Shown piece by piece: positions 32,097 through 47,000 of a DNA stretch of 64,000 bases. The stretch spans positions 2,544,501-2,608,500 of the forward strand of contig NC_088309.1 in assembly GCF_910592395.1 (NCBI RefSeq), in the 5' to 3' direction. The notes beneath the pieces were generated by a model. That model saw only the letters and a list, made by a program, of their open reading frames with translations, was not told where the DNA came from and did not search any database. The DNA is from Lineus longissimus. Its lineage: Eukaryota; Nemertea; Pilidiophora; Heteronemertea; Lineidae. The first letter of the stretch is position 1. Each line of letters opens with the position of its first letter. The translations under genes were made by a program, and so were the position numbers.

Positions 32097-35000
32097 GTAA
32101 GTCAGATGACGACTCTAATCTCTGACTCTTATCTTGAGTTTTGAATCACTTGCACTCCTGTGATGCTCTTGAGTGCGATTGCAACACTTTTTTGGCTAAC
32201 TGATAAATTTCTGTAAAATCAGTCAGGAGCCCTCACTACTTTCCTGATTGCTGCACATCATTGACATTGTTTTAATTTTTTACTGCACTATTTGCTAAAA
32301 TGAACAGTGGGTATCTCTTGAGCTCACAATGGAAAAGTTGCAACAAAAACTGTTCATCGGCAAGCAATGCTATGGTTTCTGCCTATTTGCTTGAAGGCAG
32401 TGAAAATGAAATGCCCAGGGTCCCGGTGTAATTCCCAGGGATTCTGGTTACAAGTTACAAGTCTTCATTTTGCAGGCTTTTGGGAATGCCAAAACAGTCC
32501 ATAACAACAACTCAAGCAGATTTGGAAAATTCATTCAAGTCAACTATAGGGAAAATGGAATGGTGCATGGGTACGTATCATTTGTGAGATCAGAATATTG
32601 ACTAAAGTCGTGTGTAGTTCTTCGTTCTCGTTTCCATAAACTCCATTCTGAATAGCTATTCTCCAAGTCAGTGGTTAGTATGCCCAGTAATGCACCTCTT
32701 TCAAGACTCCTGTAGCTAGCGTTACACAACTTCATTGCTCTTCATCCTTGTTGGAATAGATTTCGGCCCACGCCGCATATCATCCACGCAGATCAGGAAT
32801 CATGAAACTAAATGTCCCATTAAGAAAATGGATGAATACACAAGTCATTAGGAAGGGCAGTAAATCTCTTTACAGACTTGCGGGATGTCTGCACTAGCTG
32901 AGCGTATTAGTGGCCGGCTCTGGGATGCTTTGTCTTGGAAATGGAAAGGTCTTGATCTGGTGAATCTCTTTTGAAATTGGTCCATGCCTGCAGATATCAA
33001 GTAATTTTCATAACAACAGACGACTCCTCTTTTGAAAATGGGTCATCTGGCATCCTGTTGTTTCTGCTATCCGGCTAGACTTGCGACAGGAAGTTAGAAA
33101 AGTCTTCATGAGTGGATCTTGAAATGGTCAATTTACTGCAATTTTGGAGGCTGTGGTTGGGTTTCTGTACTACTATATTCTAGTACGATTACGAAAGGTT
33201 GTTCAACTCGTGAATAGGCCAACTGTACTACCTTCAGCCAATGAAGTGAGGTAGGTCTGTCTACCTCACCTGCCGTTTGTCTCTCCCTGACAGAATGACA
33301 TGGCGTTTACATTACCTTAGAATGTTTGGCATAGTCTGCAGAAGAATTTTAAAGAAAAAGGGGAAGAAACTAATGTGATATGCACTGCAATGTTCATGTC
33401 ATGTGTTTTTCTCATGACATTGAATGGTTTGTACTAGTGTGTGTTACATACCAGGTGTAAGTTGAGCCTAGATAGTGGCACTTCTTTTGGGTTAGATATT
33501 CAGACTGGGAAGGAAAGTGCTTGCATGTTGCAGGAACTTAAATTGATGCAACAATCCAGGTCAGTACATCAGGCAGGAGGGATTGGATGTGTCTGCATGT
33601 AATGGATGCAGTGACTCTGTACAAATGATTGGCTCCCCTTCACCCTTGTGCTACGGTGACGTGCAGTGCCGGTGCCGCTCAGCATTGCTATACAGTGCTA
33701 AGCATGGACTGGCGCAGGCTAAAAGATGAAAATGGCTTTCACAGCAAAAGGGTAAACAGATACACTAACACTGCCACCACAGAGGGCCTATGTTTCGTTC
33801 TGAGGAATGTTGCTTCAATAGACCATCAATTATTGTCCGATATAAAAACAATTATCGAGCTTGGATCTTGCACCATTGTGCATACATTGTAGCAGAATGC
33901 TGCTCATTAAGTGGATATGAATTGCTAATGTTAATGATGATAGTCCTGAGGCAAGCACAAAATATTTGTTTGATAGAAGTCCAGCCCTACTTCTGTATTG
34001 GCCCAGCACTAATGGTGCTCTTCGCAGCTTGCTGTTGACGGTCAGTCAGTCAAGGCTTTCGTGATACAGGCAGAGGGCACTTTGAACTAAAAGCACTTAA
34101 AACTTGCATTTGGAGACAGCAGGGTTATCACCTCTTTTGGAGTCTTCCTTCTCAAGGCTTGCCCTGGTCAACAGTGTTGTTTGGCTTGTGCAACAACTGC
34201 TGTGACAGCAACAAGACTCCAAAAAGCGGCCTGTGCCAATTCTAGATACAGTCCTCACCTGGTCTGTGGCTGAATCAGGCCTTTCCAAAAGCAGCCTTTT
34301 AGGTACTAGGCTGAACCAGAGGGGCTCTGGAAAACTTCCAAGCTGCCCCCAGCAGCCAAGTTGAGGGGAAGTTGGAAAGTTCTGTAGATGTCTTGTACAT
34401 GTACATGACGTGTACATGTACATGTACATGATGTGCATGTGGTATTTGAAGTTAGCAGTACTGTTAAAAATGTATGTGGCTATGCGTTTGGTACACAAAC
34501 ATCCAGGTTCAATTCAAGGAACCATGATTGAAATAAAAACCAGCAGTAAATTTCATCTAGCCTAATGGACTATACATGACCCAGGAGTATTGTTTAGCAT
34601 TCCTGGCTTATGTATGGTTAAGAATTGCTTTGTTTTGGATGAATTTCATGGTGCCATAAAGCAAGTATTCATCAGCATCCCGTGCTGAACCAATACATGG
34701 CTGCTTCCCGAGTGCCTTTGTGAAATGAATGAAAACAATTTGATTTACCTACAATGGAGAGTGGAAGGGTTGCATCTTCTCAACAACCACTGAACCAACT
34801 CCTCATTCAGCCTTGAATAAAAACAGTGGCCAATTTTGCCGCTACACGCATTCTGATTGAGAGCCAGCTACCTTGATGGTGGTGGCTCACTTGTTTTGGT
34901 TCTTCTGGTTATGAATCTCATTTAGCACCACTTGTGTAGGTAACTAATCTCTTTAGCCTGTAGTGTTCTGTTAATCTGGCAGGTAGTTGGTTCGGAAGTT

Positions 35001-38000
35001 CCGCATATACAAACCGAACACATTGCTTGTGACCTTTGGCAAACCATTTCACAAAGTGTGTCTGAGATCCAGGTTACCTGTGATTGTTATGTCATGATTG
35101 CAGGAGCGCTATTTCCACCTAGCTGTTTCCACCCCAAATCTCACTGAGGGAGAAGGTTGTAATGTTTGTTGAGTACTCAATACAAGGCTACTGATGCCAA
35201 GAAGAGTAACTCCTCCATGAGCTACTGCTACAGGTGTGAAGGGGATACTAACAGTTGAGGAAGTTTGCTGATTGAAGAAACCTTTCTTGTTTGTCTGCTT
35301 TGGATTTTGGAAGGAACACATTGTTTCAATCAGTACATGTACAGATGTACTGGCAGTGCATTCGTTTAGATGCACCCTGCAAAGCAAACACAAATACACT
35401 GAAAAATTGCAGCCTCTTGTCAATAGCTAAGCAACCAAACTGATCAATGGTCATCAATATTTGTGATGTTCAATATGTCAGACATTCTTCAAGGTTATGG
35501 TGTCATATTGCATGTATTGTTTATAGGCTACCACTATTTGTGGAAGGCTTCACAACATGTAAGACATGTGAGAGCTAACAGGGGGGGGGCAAGTTTCCTC
35601 AAACCAAGCTTGACTCTTGACTTTGGCCTTGACATGTTGCAGTAATAGACATTTCACCATTGATATTTTGATACTTGCTACATCTGCGAGATGAAATTCT
35701 TGCTGAATTCCGCCTGATGTAACGGCTAGCTCAGTTGGAGCAACATGTCCACAACAATCAGATCAAGCAAACTACCACACACACACGGCAAGATTATTCT
35801 GGAAATACCAGCGCTACTTTCAGACGTGCTACATCAGTGAAGCGTGTTATAAGTATGTCAGGAATCATGGCTAAGATGGTGATGAATGTTTGTTCATAAC
35901 CCAGCACTAATATTATCCTGTGGTTGATTGTGCTGTGAGTAAATTCCTCCTGTGAAGTAGTAGTGAAGGTATTGCTTTTACTTTTCAGTAACATTTTCTG
36001 AATTATGACCCCAAAGTTACTCATTGCTGTAACAATGAGGGGCCCTTTACTCTTCAACATCAAGCAAACCACAGCACGCATGTGAGCTTCTTCTGCAGAT
36101 ACAAATACTGTGTGATGTGTTTCATGGATTACTTGACCATAACTGTTACCGACTACAAACTGCAGTAATATGTATTAAAAGTCATAGACTAATAGTTGAG
36201 ATTTTACGACAGCTGCTAGACTCAATCACACCCAATGCAAAGTAACCACAATTATGTTGCGTACTATAATGGCTGTACATGTTAACAGCAGTGTATGTAA
36301 TTTTGAGTTGGTTCCGAACCTAACCCAATTAATAGCTCATGTTTCTGCGCGTGGGCGTATCAATGGTGATAAATTCAATATATCCAACATCACAGAGTGT
36401 AGAAGGAATTTTTTCCGCCGCTGTTTTGCTGATGAACATGATAAAGCCAGGTTTCACATGTTTCATGCTCATAATTATGATGATACTGCCATTTCTGGGT
36501 GAACTGTGTTTGATTTTTAAGCGTAATAAGGATGGCTATATTCAAATATCCATCCAGCTCCTACAGAATAAACATTCCAGGGTTAGCAGTTGTTTATTGT
36601 GGAGGAATAGTTATGATGAGGGATATGCTCTATTGCCAACAGGGTTCCAAACCTGAGCCTCAGGTCATTATCATACACCAGAACTACCTGAATATACTGT
36701 AGGTGCATTGTATCATGTCAAAATATGGATGGCTTCAGATGTGCCCTAGATTTCGTTTCCATTCAAATCCTCTTGATGTCTGAAGAATCCAAATTTATTA
36801 GCCATCTCACTTTTTGTGATCTCAGTTTCAACCTGTTAATGCTACAGTTGTTGTGGTGTTCATAAAGTATTTATTTTGTTCTTATTTCAGTGCAATTGTT
36901 GAGAAATATCTCCTGGAAAAGTCAAGAATTGTATTCCAGGCGCCGAACGAAAGGTACGTGTATTGTTTATAGGGCTCGACGGTGATTTAGCTCTCCTAAG
37001 TGAGCTTATCATGCATCACCGTCAGTTTAAAATAGTATCCACTTGTTTCTGTAAACTATTAACTTTCTCTTGTTTTTTCTCTTTAAAAATCAAGTTTGCA
37101 AAAATCCAACCCGTCAAAGCTTGTTTTGATCCAACATTTTATTTCCCTTCAGGAACTACCATGTGTTTTATTACCTGTTGGCTGGTGCTAGTGAACAAGA
37201 GAAGACGACCTTTCATCTTACAGAACCACAAGATTTTACCTACCTAAAGCAGGTGAGTCGACTTCGGAAACCTATTTGAACCCCATGGACCATGTCACCA
37301 ATGCCATTTATTTGGCCAAGAAAGCTAAAAAGGAGCAAAGCTTTCCCTTGAAGAAATAGTATGCTGATCATGGTGATGAATGCATTGGTCATGGGACAGT
37401 TTGAATGATAGCTCCATCATAATATGATCACAGCATACTGCATCAACAAAAAGCAAGAAGCTTCAAATGTTGAGTTAAAAAGAAGGTAGAAACAACAGAA
37501 TGGTGTCTTGCTTCAGGCGACTCTGAATGTGTGTCATCGATCCCCCTCTGGGTCAATCCCTGTACTCTTCAGATAAGCTCACTTGCCTCGGTCCTCAGTC
37601 GCCTAACGAATCTTCCTAATTAGTGAACATGATGCACTTTATTGATTATTGACACGCTATTTTTGTGTGGCCAGTCAATTTGGAAGTTAGATCTTCTCCA
37701 AGATGTGTATTGGTATGGATGAGATGGGGTGATTGGACATGGAGTGATGTCCTTTTGTGACCTCTTGTCTCAAGGCTTGCTGGTCAATCTTGTGTGACAC
37801 TCGAGTATGGTGCACACATGAGCAATGAAATTAAGACTGATGGTCAGGGCGACTGTCCTTGGAAACAATGGAAAAGACCAACCTCACCTGGCCAAGGTTT
37901 TGGGTGAAGTGACAACTCCCCCTGAGCTGTGTTTGGTGAGACAACCAATACCTCCAGTCCAGTATCAAACTCGATTGATTGAAATGTGATTTGACTTCAT

Positions 38001-41000
38001 GTTTGATTTCTTGCAGAGCAACTGCTATACTCTTGAAGGTGTTGATGGCGAATTCGTGGATGAGGCACACGAGTTTGAGCGTCTCAAACAGTCGATGGAG
38101 ATGGTGGGATTCTCGACGGAAACTCAGAGGAGGTAAGCAAACTTATTCCAAATATTGGTCCAATCCAATTATGAACAAATATTGCGCACTTCTCAATGAA
38201 GTTATTTTAGTAATAATCCACTTGTGGATGATGCTGAGTTTTGGAAGAAGAAATTTTAAAAAGGCAAAAATCTTGCGGGAAATATTTTTTGAAATTTTTT
38301 TTTTTTTGAAATTGAGAAAGAAGAGGATGTTAGGGGAAAAACTCAACCATTGGCATTTCTTTTAGTTGTAGGAAAAACTGAAAATGTACATAAAAGTTCC
38401 CAATTAAACCATTTTGCAATGGATATTGAAGGCGGATGACCTTTCTAAGGGGGACAGGAAGGGACATGAACAATCCAACTAATTAGCGTTAGCCACGTCT
38501 TTTCAAATGGCAACAGTGCCAGCAGTTGCAATAAATCAATATATAGAAAAGGAAAGTGATCATTAGCGGGGGCTGGTGAGTCATTCTCAATATAGCGCCG
38601 GCGTTTTTAATACAGGAATCTTCAAATTGGTGACCATCTTGCATGTCATAGCATTTGTGTTTTTATTTCATTTTCTCTGTTTCTGTTTGATCAAATTGTA
38701 GTTCATTTGATTTGTAAATCTCATGTATAGCAGCCTGACTCCACTTTCTCACCATGACATCTCTGGAAGATGAAGTGATGGATGATCTCATGTTCTGAAT
38801 GAGATCAGTCAGAATATCATAATCAAACAGACTGGAAATGGCAGCGGCTCAGTTGAATCCCAGTGTCAGAGGCAATCGATGCCGAGTAAAAGCTATCATT
38901 CTATCATTAGTCATCTCTGGTGCAAGATCAGTGAATCCATTGAGTCCAGTGGTTAATTCTTGCTGGCTGCAGTAAGGGGTTAAGTCAAAACTGTTGGTTA
39001 TCAAGTCTAGGTATTACGTGTGCATGTAGTCCTTGGGTTGGCTGCTGCCAAGGCCTGATGTAAAAACCTAATGGTACACAAATGCACACCAATGTTTTGC
39101 AGTCCTTAGGGAAAGGTGATTTTCACATCTCACCCACTCCATCATTAAGGGATTTGGTCAACTCTGTATCTTTTGATGCACCTCTTCCTACACTTGATGA
39201 TCACATCAGTAAGATGGAACTGTTTGGTAATCTCCAAGTAATTCCTCATTTCACTGGCATGATTACCATATAAACATGCAAATGAGAAATGATCTCATCT
39301 CTTAGAAATAACATATGGCCAATCGATTTGGTCTCAGACAACTGAAAGATGTCTTGGTAATAATCATACATTATGGCTGAATGCTGATAAAGGAAGTTGC
39401 AGTGGCCGTTTTAACCCTTTGATGACAAATCTCTGTCAAAGAATCGCTTTGACTTGTCTGATATCAGTTGTGGAGCCACTGTGTCTTGTGATTCAGACTC
39501 TTGGCTAGTGGTCAAGAGGTTCCAGGTTCGAATCCCACAGTCAGTTTGAGTCACCTGGCTGGTCTTTTTGTCTAATTTTCCTTAATACTCCATCCACCCT
39601 GGTGTATAAATGGGTACCGTACTGTCAGAAATGCTCAGGTTGAAGCGCTAAAGCTTCACCTGGCTTGACCAAGGTTGATGTTTTGTTCCCCTGAACCTGT
39701 TTGTCTCTGCTGTTATCACAAACACAACAATATATAGGATAATACTCTTGATGTAAATAAGAGCGTGTCAGAGTCAAATGATTTTTATTAACCTCAGTAT
39801 TTATAAGGAAATAACATTGCATAATTCTAATGTTTATAGAAAGGCCCTTTCGAAAAGTCAAGTATATCAGAGGACCAATAGAGTGACACAAGCAGATATT
39901 GTATAACTATAAGGGCTGTGTAAGCGTGATATTTTGGGTTTATAAAAAACATTGATTTTGCTAATCTGAGTATTGAACCACACAGGATAGATGTCTCTTG
40001 ATGAATATATCATACTGCAAGGTTAGGATTGTCTTAATTTTTGATCAATTTAATGGGATAGGATTCATTCCCTTCTGATTTAGCATCAAATGAAAGTCAC
40101 AGAATGAAAGTGAAATTTTAACTTGATGTTATTGTGAAATTTCAGCTTGATGTTATTGGCATTTCAAGGTGATTTCCTAACATACCCATTTCTGTCCAAA
40201 GTGTTGTTGCCTATCGAAGGATATTGACCTGCTGTGGAAACATGAATTGATAATCAATCACATCAAACCCAGTCTAGACCCAAATATCTAATCTAAATAC
40301 ACAATGTTTTACATTACTGTGATTGCTGTCTTTTCAGATTGTTCTCAGTTCTATCTGCTGTTCTTCACATAGGAAATGTGCAATTCAAAAAGGTACTACT
40401 TTCTACTTCTGTCAGATTAATGCACATTTTCTTCAAAAATATGCCTCCCCTTCCTCTAGAGGAAACCTGTGGGGGTAAATGTAGTCACCATTTCCCTAAT
40501 GCAAAGGCAGAAGAAAAAGCAGATCGAAAAGTGCATTTTATGAGACAACTTTGAGCCTTTTGATAACACCATGTACTGCTTGTCTAATCATTGATGCCTC
40601 ATTGTTTTCATTGTGTCCATTTGCAGAAATCAGACCACTATCACCACGAGGCAGTCGACATCAAGAATGAGGAGATATTAGCTGTGATCTCTAGTCTACT
40701 CAAGGTCAAGGAAGCCACGCTGAAGGAGGCGCTCACGAAGAAGAAGACTGTCGCTGGCGGGGAGACTCTTCTCATCAGCTATAAGATGGAAGAGGTAAGT
40801 ATCAGTGGCGTTATGGTTTCGAGCGCTGTGCTCGTTATCAGGAGGTCCTTGGTTTGATTCTTGGATTCTTCACCGCTGCTTCACCCAGGAGTGTAAGAGA
40901 GACTGAGCAGCTGTGATTGTCAGATCAGTTGTATTTTGCATGTTTGATTTTAAAAAAAAGTACGAATGAATTGATGATAAGCCACATGCACTAGAACTGG

Positions 41001-44000
41001 GTGCTGTTTTTTTTTACTGCAATGGGCACCCTCATCTCCGGAGATCATCCTGAACCCCTTACATCAGAAGGTCAATGGAGTCTGAGTTGGGCAAATGACC
41101 TGTTGTACACACCGCTGAGACAAACACAATATCTATTTTCATGCATTTCCCTCATCACTCACAAATGTCATGCTGGGCAATTCATGCGAGGAATCAATAT
41201 TTGGTCGTGCCAGGCCAGAGAACTCGGGGGAAATATCGATGCAGTATTGGATGTCGTGTTTAGTCCAATGAACACGAACCTCTTTATCAAAGGCACTTGA
41301 TGATATATGTTTGTCGTTGGGACTCTTTCTGTTTGAATACGTTTTGGGGCAATAATGTGTACCACTGTAATTAGGCAATGGTGGTTGTCATGATCTGGCC
41401 ATTCTAACTTTTGTGCTGAAACTTCTGATGACAGCTCAATGTGTTCGAGGATCTCCTAGATCGGTTTAGCTAGTTACCTCGAATGAAGAGCACAAAAAGT
41501 TATACCATCCTACTGTACCTGAACGTTAGCCTCAAATGCCAAATGCATAACCTTTTGTATGTTTCTCATTTCAGGCTATTTCAACTCGTGATGCTATGGC
41601 CAAGTGTTTGTATGGTGCATTATTTGATTGGATCGTCTTGCAAGTCAACCACGCCTTGATCTCCAAGAAAGATTCCAGAGAACACCAGGTAAAGCATCAG
41701 CTCGGATCTCTTTGCCTGAGGTGGTTGAACTCTATTACCTTCATGAGATTCAGGGCAGGTCTCTTTGTCTGTCTTGCGTCGCCCTACTCAGGTTTACAAA
41801 TGGGTACCGGTCAGAAATGCTATGGTTGTAGCACTGATTGAGCAGCTCGAGTTCTACTGAAAGGTTTCAGGGTACACCTGGGTTAAAGTCGGGAGACAAC
41901 CCCAGTTGATATTGGGCTATAAAGCACAATCTATAACTTGTCAATGTATGCTGATGTCATGTTTGTTTCTCTTGCAGGGTTGCTCAATAGGAGTGCTGGA
42001 TATCTTCGGCTTTGAGGACTTTGCCAAGAACAGCTTTGAACAATTCTGCATCAACTACGCCAACGAACACTTGCAGTTTTATTTCAACCAGCACATCTTC
42101 AAGTTTGAACAGGTCAGTCACGATTTGTTAGTTGGTGATTCGGTGTCAGGACCCAGCCTATACTGTGTGATGGTGCACCTGACTTGTGGCAGTGTTTGCC
42201 TGTAGTATAGACTAGGCAGTAGGGCTGTGCCTCCGTTTCATTACTTTCATTTCAATGTCAGTCTTCCTTTCTAATACTGGTCTTCATCTGTTGTTCTTAG
42301 GAGGAGTACATTAAAGAAGGCATCCAGTGGAAGAGCATTGAGTTCCTCGACAACACAAGCTGCCTGAAGCTGTTCTCGATTGGTCTTTTTCCGTTGATTG
42401 ATGAAGCTTGCAAGTAAGTAGCAGGTCCTTTGATGATGTGCCCTTTCTTCCGACATTGCGGTGGTAACATTTGGAGAACCTAGAAGGAGGAAATCATCCA
42501 ATGCTCTTCATAATCCCCTTTGCTATTTCAGACTTGGTGCCACTACAAACCAGGATTTGTTGGACAACTTCCACAAAATGCACAAGAACTCGCCAGACTA
42601 TGAGGCACCATCGGTCAAGGAGAGTGCTTTTACGATTGTACACTATGCAGGAAGAGTCAAATATCGGATTCAGGTAGGTTGGCTTGACAAGAATAGAAGG
42701 GAATTCGAAGGCCAAGGTTAAGGTGTCAAACTCCCAAGCAAACCAAGAGAGAATACATGAGGAGAACCGATGTCTGTTTGGTGCACTGAACTACTTTCAG
42801 AACTTATGTTTTATTCCTTCATGTCCTCTCTTCCTCTTCCTTGCAGGATTTCAAGGAGAAGAACATGGACCTTATGAGAGATGACATAGTGATGGTATTG
42901 AAGAACAGCAGCTTAGCGTTTGTGAGGGAGCTTGTTGGTGTAGACCCAGTGGCCATTCTGAGATGGGCCATCGTCCGGGCGTTCTTTAGGTGTTACTTTG
43001 CCTTTGTTGATGCGGGCAAGAGATACAGAGAGACAAAAGGTTTGCTGGAATACATATTGCTAGAGTCATTCTGCTATCAATGGTAGTTGCATTGACCAAT
43101 AAAGACAATCATTAGAAAGGTTTGCGGGTTTGATTGGTCTAATCATTGACTTCTGACTGAAAGTCCTGGAATCCACTGTTATTGTCCAAAGGTACATGTA
43201 TGTCAAACACTCCATAATTTGTTCTCCATAGTGATGTTGATGTCTGGTACTGCTTGTCCAAGGAAAGATCTAATCTCCTGAAGTGTCTTCATCTGTTGTG
43301 GAGGTTGATTGTAATCTTTTTCTTTGATTTAGGCAAGTCTGGTCATGGTCAGGCAGCGAAGAAATCAACATGGTTACGACCACAAGAGAATGTACAGGTA
43401 GCAGAAGATGGCACTCTCAGGTGAGTTTATGATTTTAATTCCCTGTTGGAGAAAAGTGTCAAAAGTCTGTGGTGAATTTCCCTGCTAAGACTTTTGGTTC
43501 ATTTCCTGTTAGGTAACATCTTCCCCACGAGACCATGCTCTCTTCCTGTATGTTTGAGGGACTATTACATTGCCCTCAATCATTATGGGCGTCCTCATCA
43601 TCAAAATCGGTCTATTTTTCTAACTGGACAATGCTGTGCACCAATAGGCCTCCTGGTTTATACCTAGCTGCCAAGTTTATCCTTGAATCAGTAATTTATA
43701 ACTTTCAATTCAGCCCCGAGTCAGAAAACCTATCGAAGGAGGGAGGAATGTAAGAACGAATGTTTTGCTGCATGATAGCATCAAATTCTTAATCGAGAGT
43801 GGATTATATAGATCATTAGTACATGTCAGATTGCATGTTTCTCTCCCAGCTACTGTATCAAACCTGCAAATGTTCAGACCTCTTTATTGTGAAACACAAA
43901 ATACTTTGACCTTTGCAAAACCTTCAAAAGTTAAAATGCCTGGAAAATTGGAGGTTTGCTGTATCATAGCTCACTTTTCTACATGTATATTTTCTCAAAA

Positions 44001-47000
44001 TTTTAGTCAATTTTGGTCATAATATGATGGAAATTGAAATGTGTTGAGCTATTGGGCATCAGATCATGAGATGATTGTTAATAATTGTTAATACCTTTTA
44101 GTGTACAATTGGATCTTGTGTTTGATACCTAGGTTTCAAACTTAGGTGTGGGCCTTTTTTGTGGGGCCATGTTTTGCATGAATTCAACTTAGATAGAGGT
44201 AATGCTGTAGATGTGTTCGAAATGAAATGGCTCCATTGTCCTATTGGTTGTCCTGCACATGAGACATAATGTCCTGGGTTTGCATTGTCAGGTTGCGTCC
44301 AGCTCATCGAGGACGAATCAGGTCTGTATTCCGATGGTGTGGCTGGATAATAACAGATATCATTTTCAGAAAGTTTTCTTAACTCGGTGTTTGTTGGTCC
44401 TCTCATAATCACCTGACCATAATGTTGGATTTCATCCTAGTTTACAACCTAATCTATTTACTGTAACTGTCTGTGTTTCACTTTTTCAGCTGCATTTTAT
44501 ATACCACTCTAGTTTTCCAATTCAGGGTTGGGTTGTTTAAGCACATTAGCCCGAACAGAATTGTCTTAAATGAAAACTTCTAATGGAATTAACTGAAAGA
44601 GATAACATCATTAGGGTACTTAACCTAACTGTTCAGGATAATATCAGTTTTGTGAACAACTGGGCCTAGGTTGTTAATCTGCACCTTGGATTGATAAAAA
44701 CATGCGTTCATGAACAGTCATCATTTCAATATCCCCTGTGTCACCCCTTACTATTCCCTGTAACCAAAAACCTGTTGCTTCAGACTTACTTTTGCCTTGA
44801 CCAATAGTGAGGTGTATTAAACCTGAGGTCATTCCATCAAGGAAGTCTTTGCTTTTGTAGCTGCCACGTGATGAGTATTCTCGTTGTCGAGTCACCTTGA
44901 TAGTAACACTAATTGCTGTTTCTCTCTGCAGGGACCTGTTTCATGTGACACTAGCATTCTCCGTTATCCGTCGCATCAAGTGAGTGACTGTCACTACGTC
45001 ACTTCATCACTTTTAACCATTTTCACCTGCATGATGTTATTGATGTTGTTTTACAGCTTATGTTGTGCTCTTGGTTTGGTTTCTTCTCAGACTGTAAACC
45101 TCCATTTTGTATCATGGAATCTGTGGGGTGGGTTAGTCTGGGATATTTGAGTAACATGGGGTATTGGGAGCAGTTCTGTGTCAGAGTCACCCATACAAAA
45201 TCAGGTTTACAGTACACAAAGAATACATTTTCAGTTTTGCTGTATTAACTACTTCTGCTGCCTTCATTTGAAAACACAATGACTTCATTTGATACTTGCA
45301 AATCTGACCTACGAACTCAATATATTAATGTGTTTGCCACGTTATCAGTGACAATTGGATGAGATATCACTCTAACATCTCTCCAAAACTCAATTTGTAT
45401 TCTCTTTACTCACCATCAATTCAATTTTGCCTAGCAGTTCACTAATCCGTCTATATTTATCATTTTTACTGATCACGTAATATTTTCAATTTTAAGTTCA
45501 CCAAGAAACGATTCACCTTATCGTCATGGTCGTTTATTTATTTCAGCATTTGCTGTGCATGTCTAGAGGAATATTGACTTAGTAGGACTGGGGGCTCTCA
45601 GAAAACATTATTTTTGATGTCGGTCCTTTTTATTATTACCACATGATCTTTTGTTTGAATGGATGAAATATTTGTCAAGCCAGACTTGGAAAATACATTA
45701 TTGATGCCGTTCCCAGTCCTACAACATTACATGCACGTTAAATACGTTGCCTTCACATGCTTCGTCAACCATTCATTCCGCTAGCATTTACATGTTGTTG
45801 TGTGTTTTTATTTCTAGTCGCTTAGATGGGAACAGGCCAAATATCACGTCGCATGAAGATGGTTCCCCCTCCTCCCCCCAAGACTCCCGCATGACCCCAA
45901 AGCCCATTGATGGATACCAGAACCAAGGCAACAAGGAGAATATGATCCGAAATGAAATTGCCAAATTGACCAAAATGAAACTGTACGTGCATCAAAAGTA
46001 GTCCTAATTTGGTGACTGGTCGATTGCTTTAGGAGTTTCATAGACAAATCCTTGCTATTCCCTCTTCATCTTAATACTTTGTTCTATTTTATTTGATTGC
46101 AAAAGTAGAATCTACACAAATTGGACGTGCTGCACTTGCCACAATGTCTTTTTGTTTATTATTATCAAAATCCCGCTATTCATATGTTGTATCACCCACC
46201 AAACATGTCAGATGTGTTTAGTTACATTATGGCTACTAACCCATGGTAATCTTGTATTCCCCTTATGTATGGTAAAAGGTCTTTATGAATATAATGATAA
46301 CAGAATTTTGGCCTTCAACAGTGCAGAGGGGTTCATCTTAAGAGGAAATCTTGGTTGGGTACTACTTTAGTCTTAAAGCACAAATAAAATGCTTCAATAT
46401 AGCCAGTGACCAGTGATATTGTTTCAAAGTTTCATGTCAATAGTGACTGTGTAGCACTTACTGCAGGTTCAGTAAATAAGGGAGGGTCTCCTACAAGTCA
46501 CTTTGAAGATTTTTTTCTTAATGATAAACATTGTATCTTAATCAACTCATTGCACTGTCCTTTCCAGAAAAAACAAGTCATTCAAGCCGAAAACCAGACC
46601 CCACAAGGTATGTAAGGTCCCTTTTTCTGCTTGATTTCTGTTGTTGGTTGTCAGTGCTTTGATGAAAGGAATCAGAACCTTTGAAATACCACATTGGCTA
46701 ACAGTCCTCTACTAGTATCCACATTGACTTTCAGGGGCGGCGAGATTTGAAGTCATTGAAGTCAGTAGCAGGCAGGCAGTTTTCAATGAAACAAGGTTCC
46801 AGTGTGGGCTCACAGTTCCAGGTATGTAGTCTACACTTATCGTATGCTTGTAATAACAAGGGGAGGCATTGAGTGAAAATGGGCTTCGGAATGATAGCTT
46901 TCACAATTGGGCATTACTTCAACACTGACTGTTACCATCTGTGTTTTCATATTTAGATCATGTTGTGTCTCCTTGTGATTTGTGATGTCTTCCATTTGAG

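Noticed and set aside
44200-44370. Possible further SINE
   Set aside because: Only weak A- and B-box likeness (GGGTTTGCATTGT); not enough to call.
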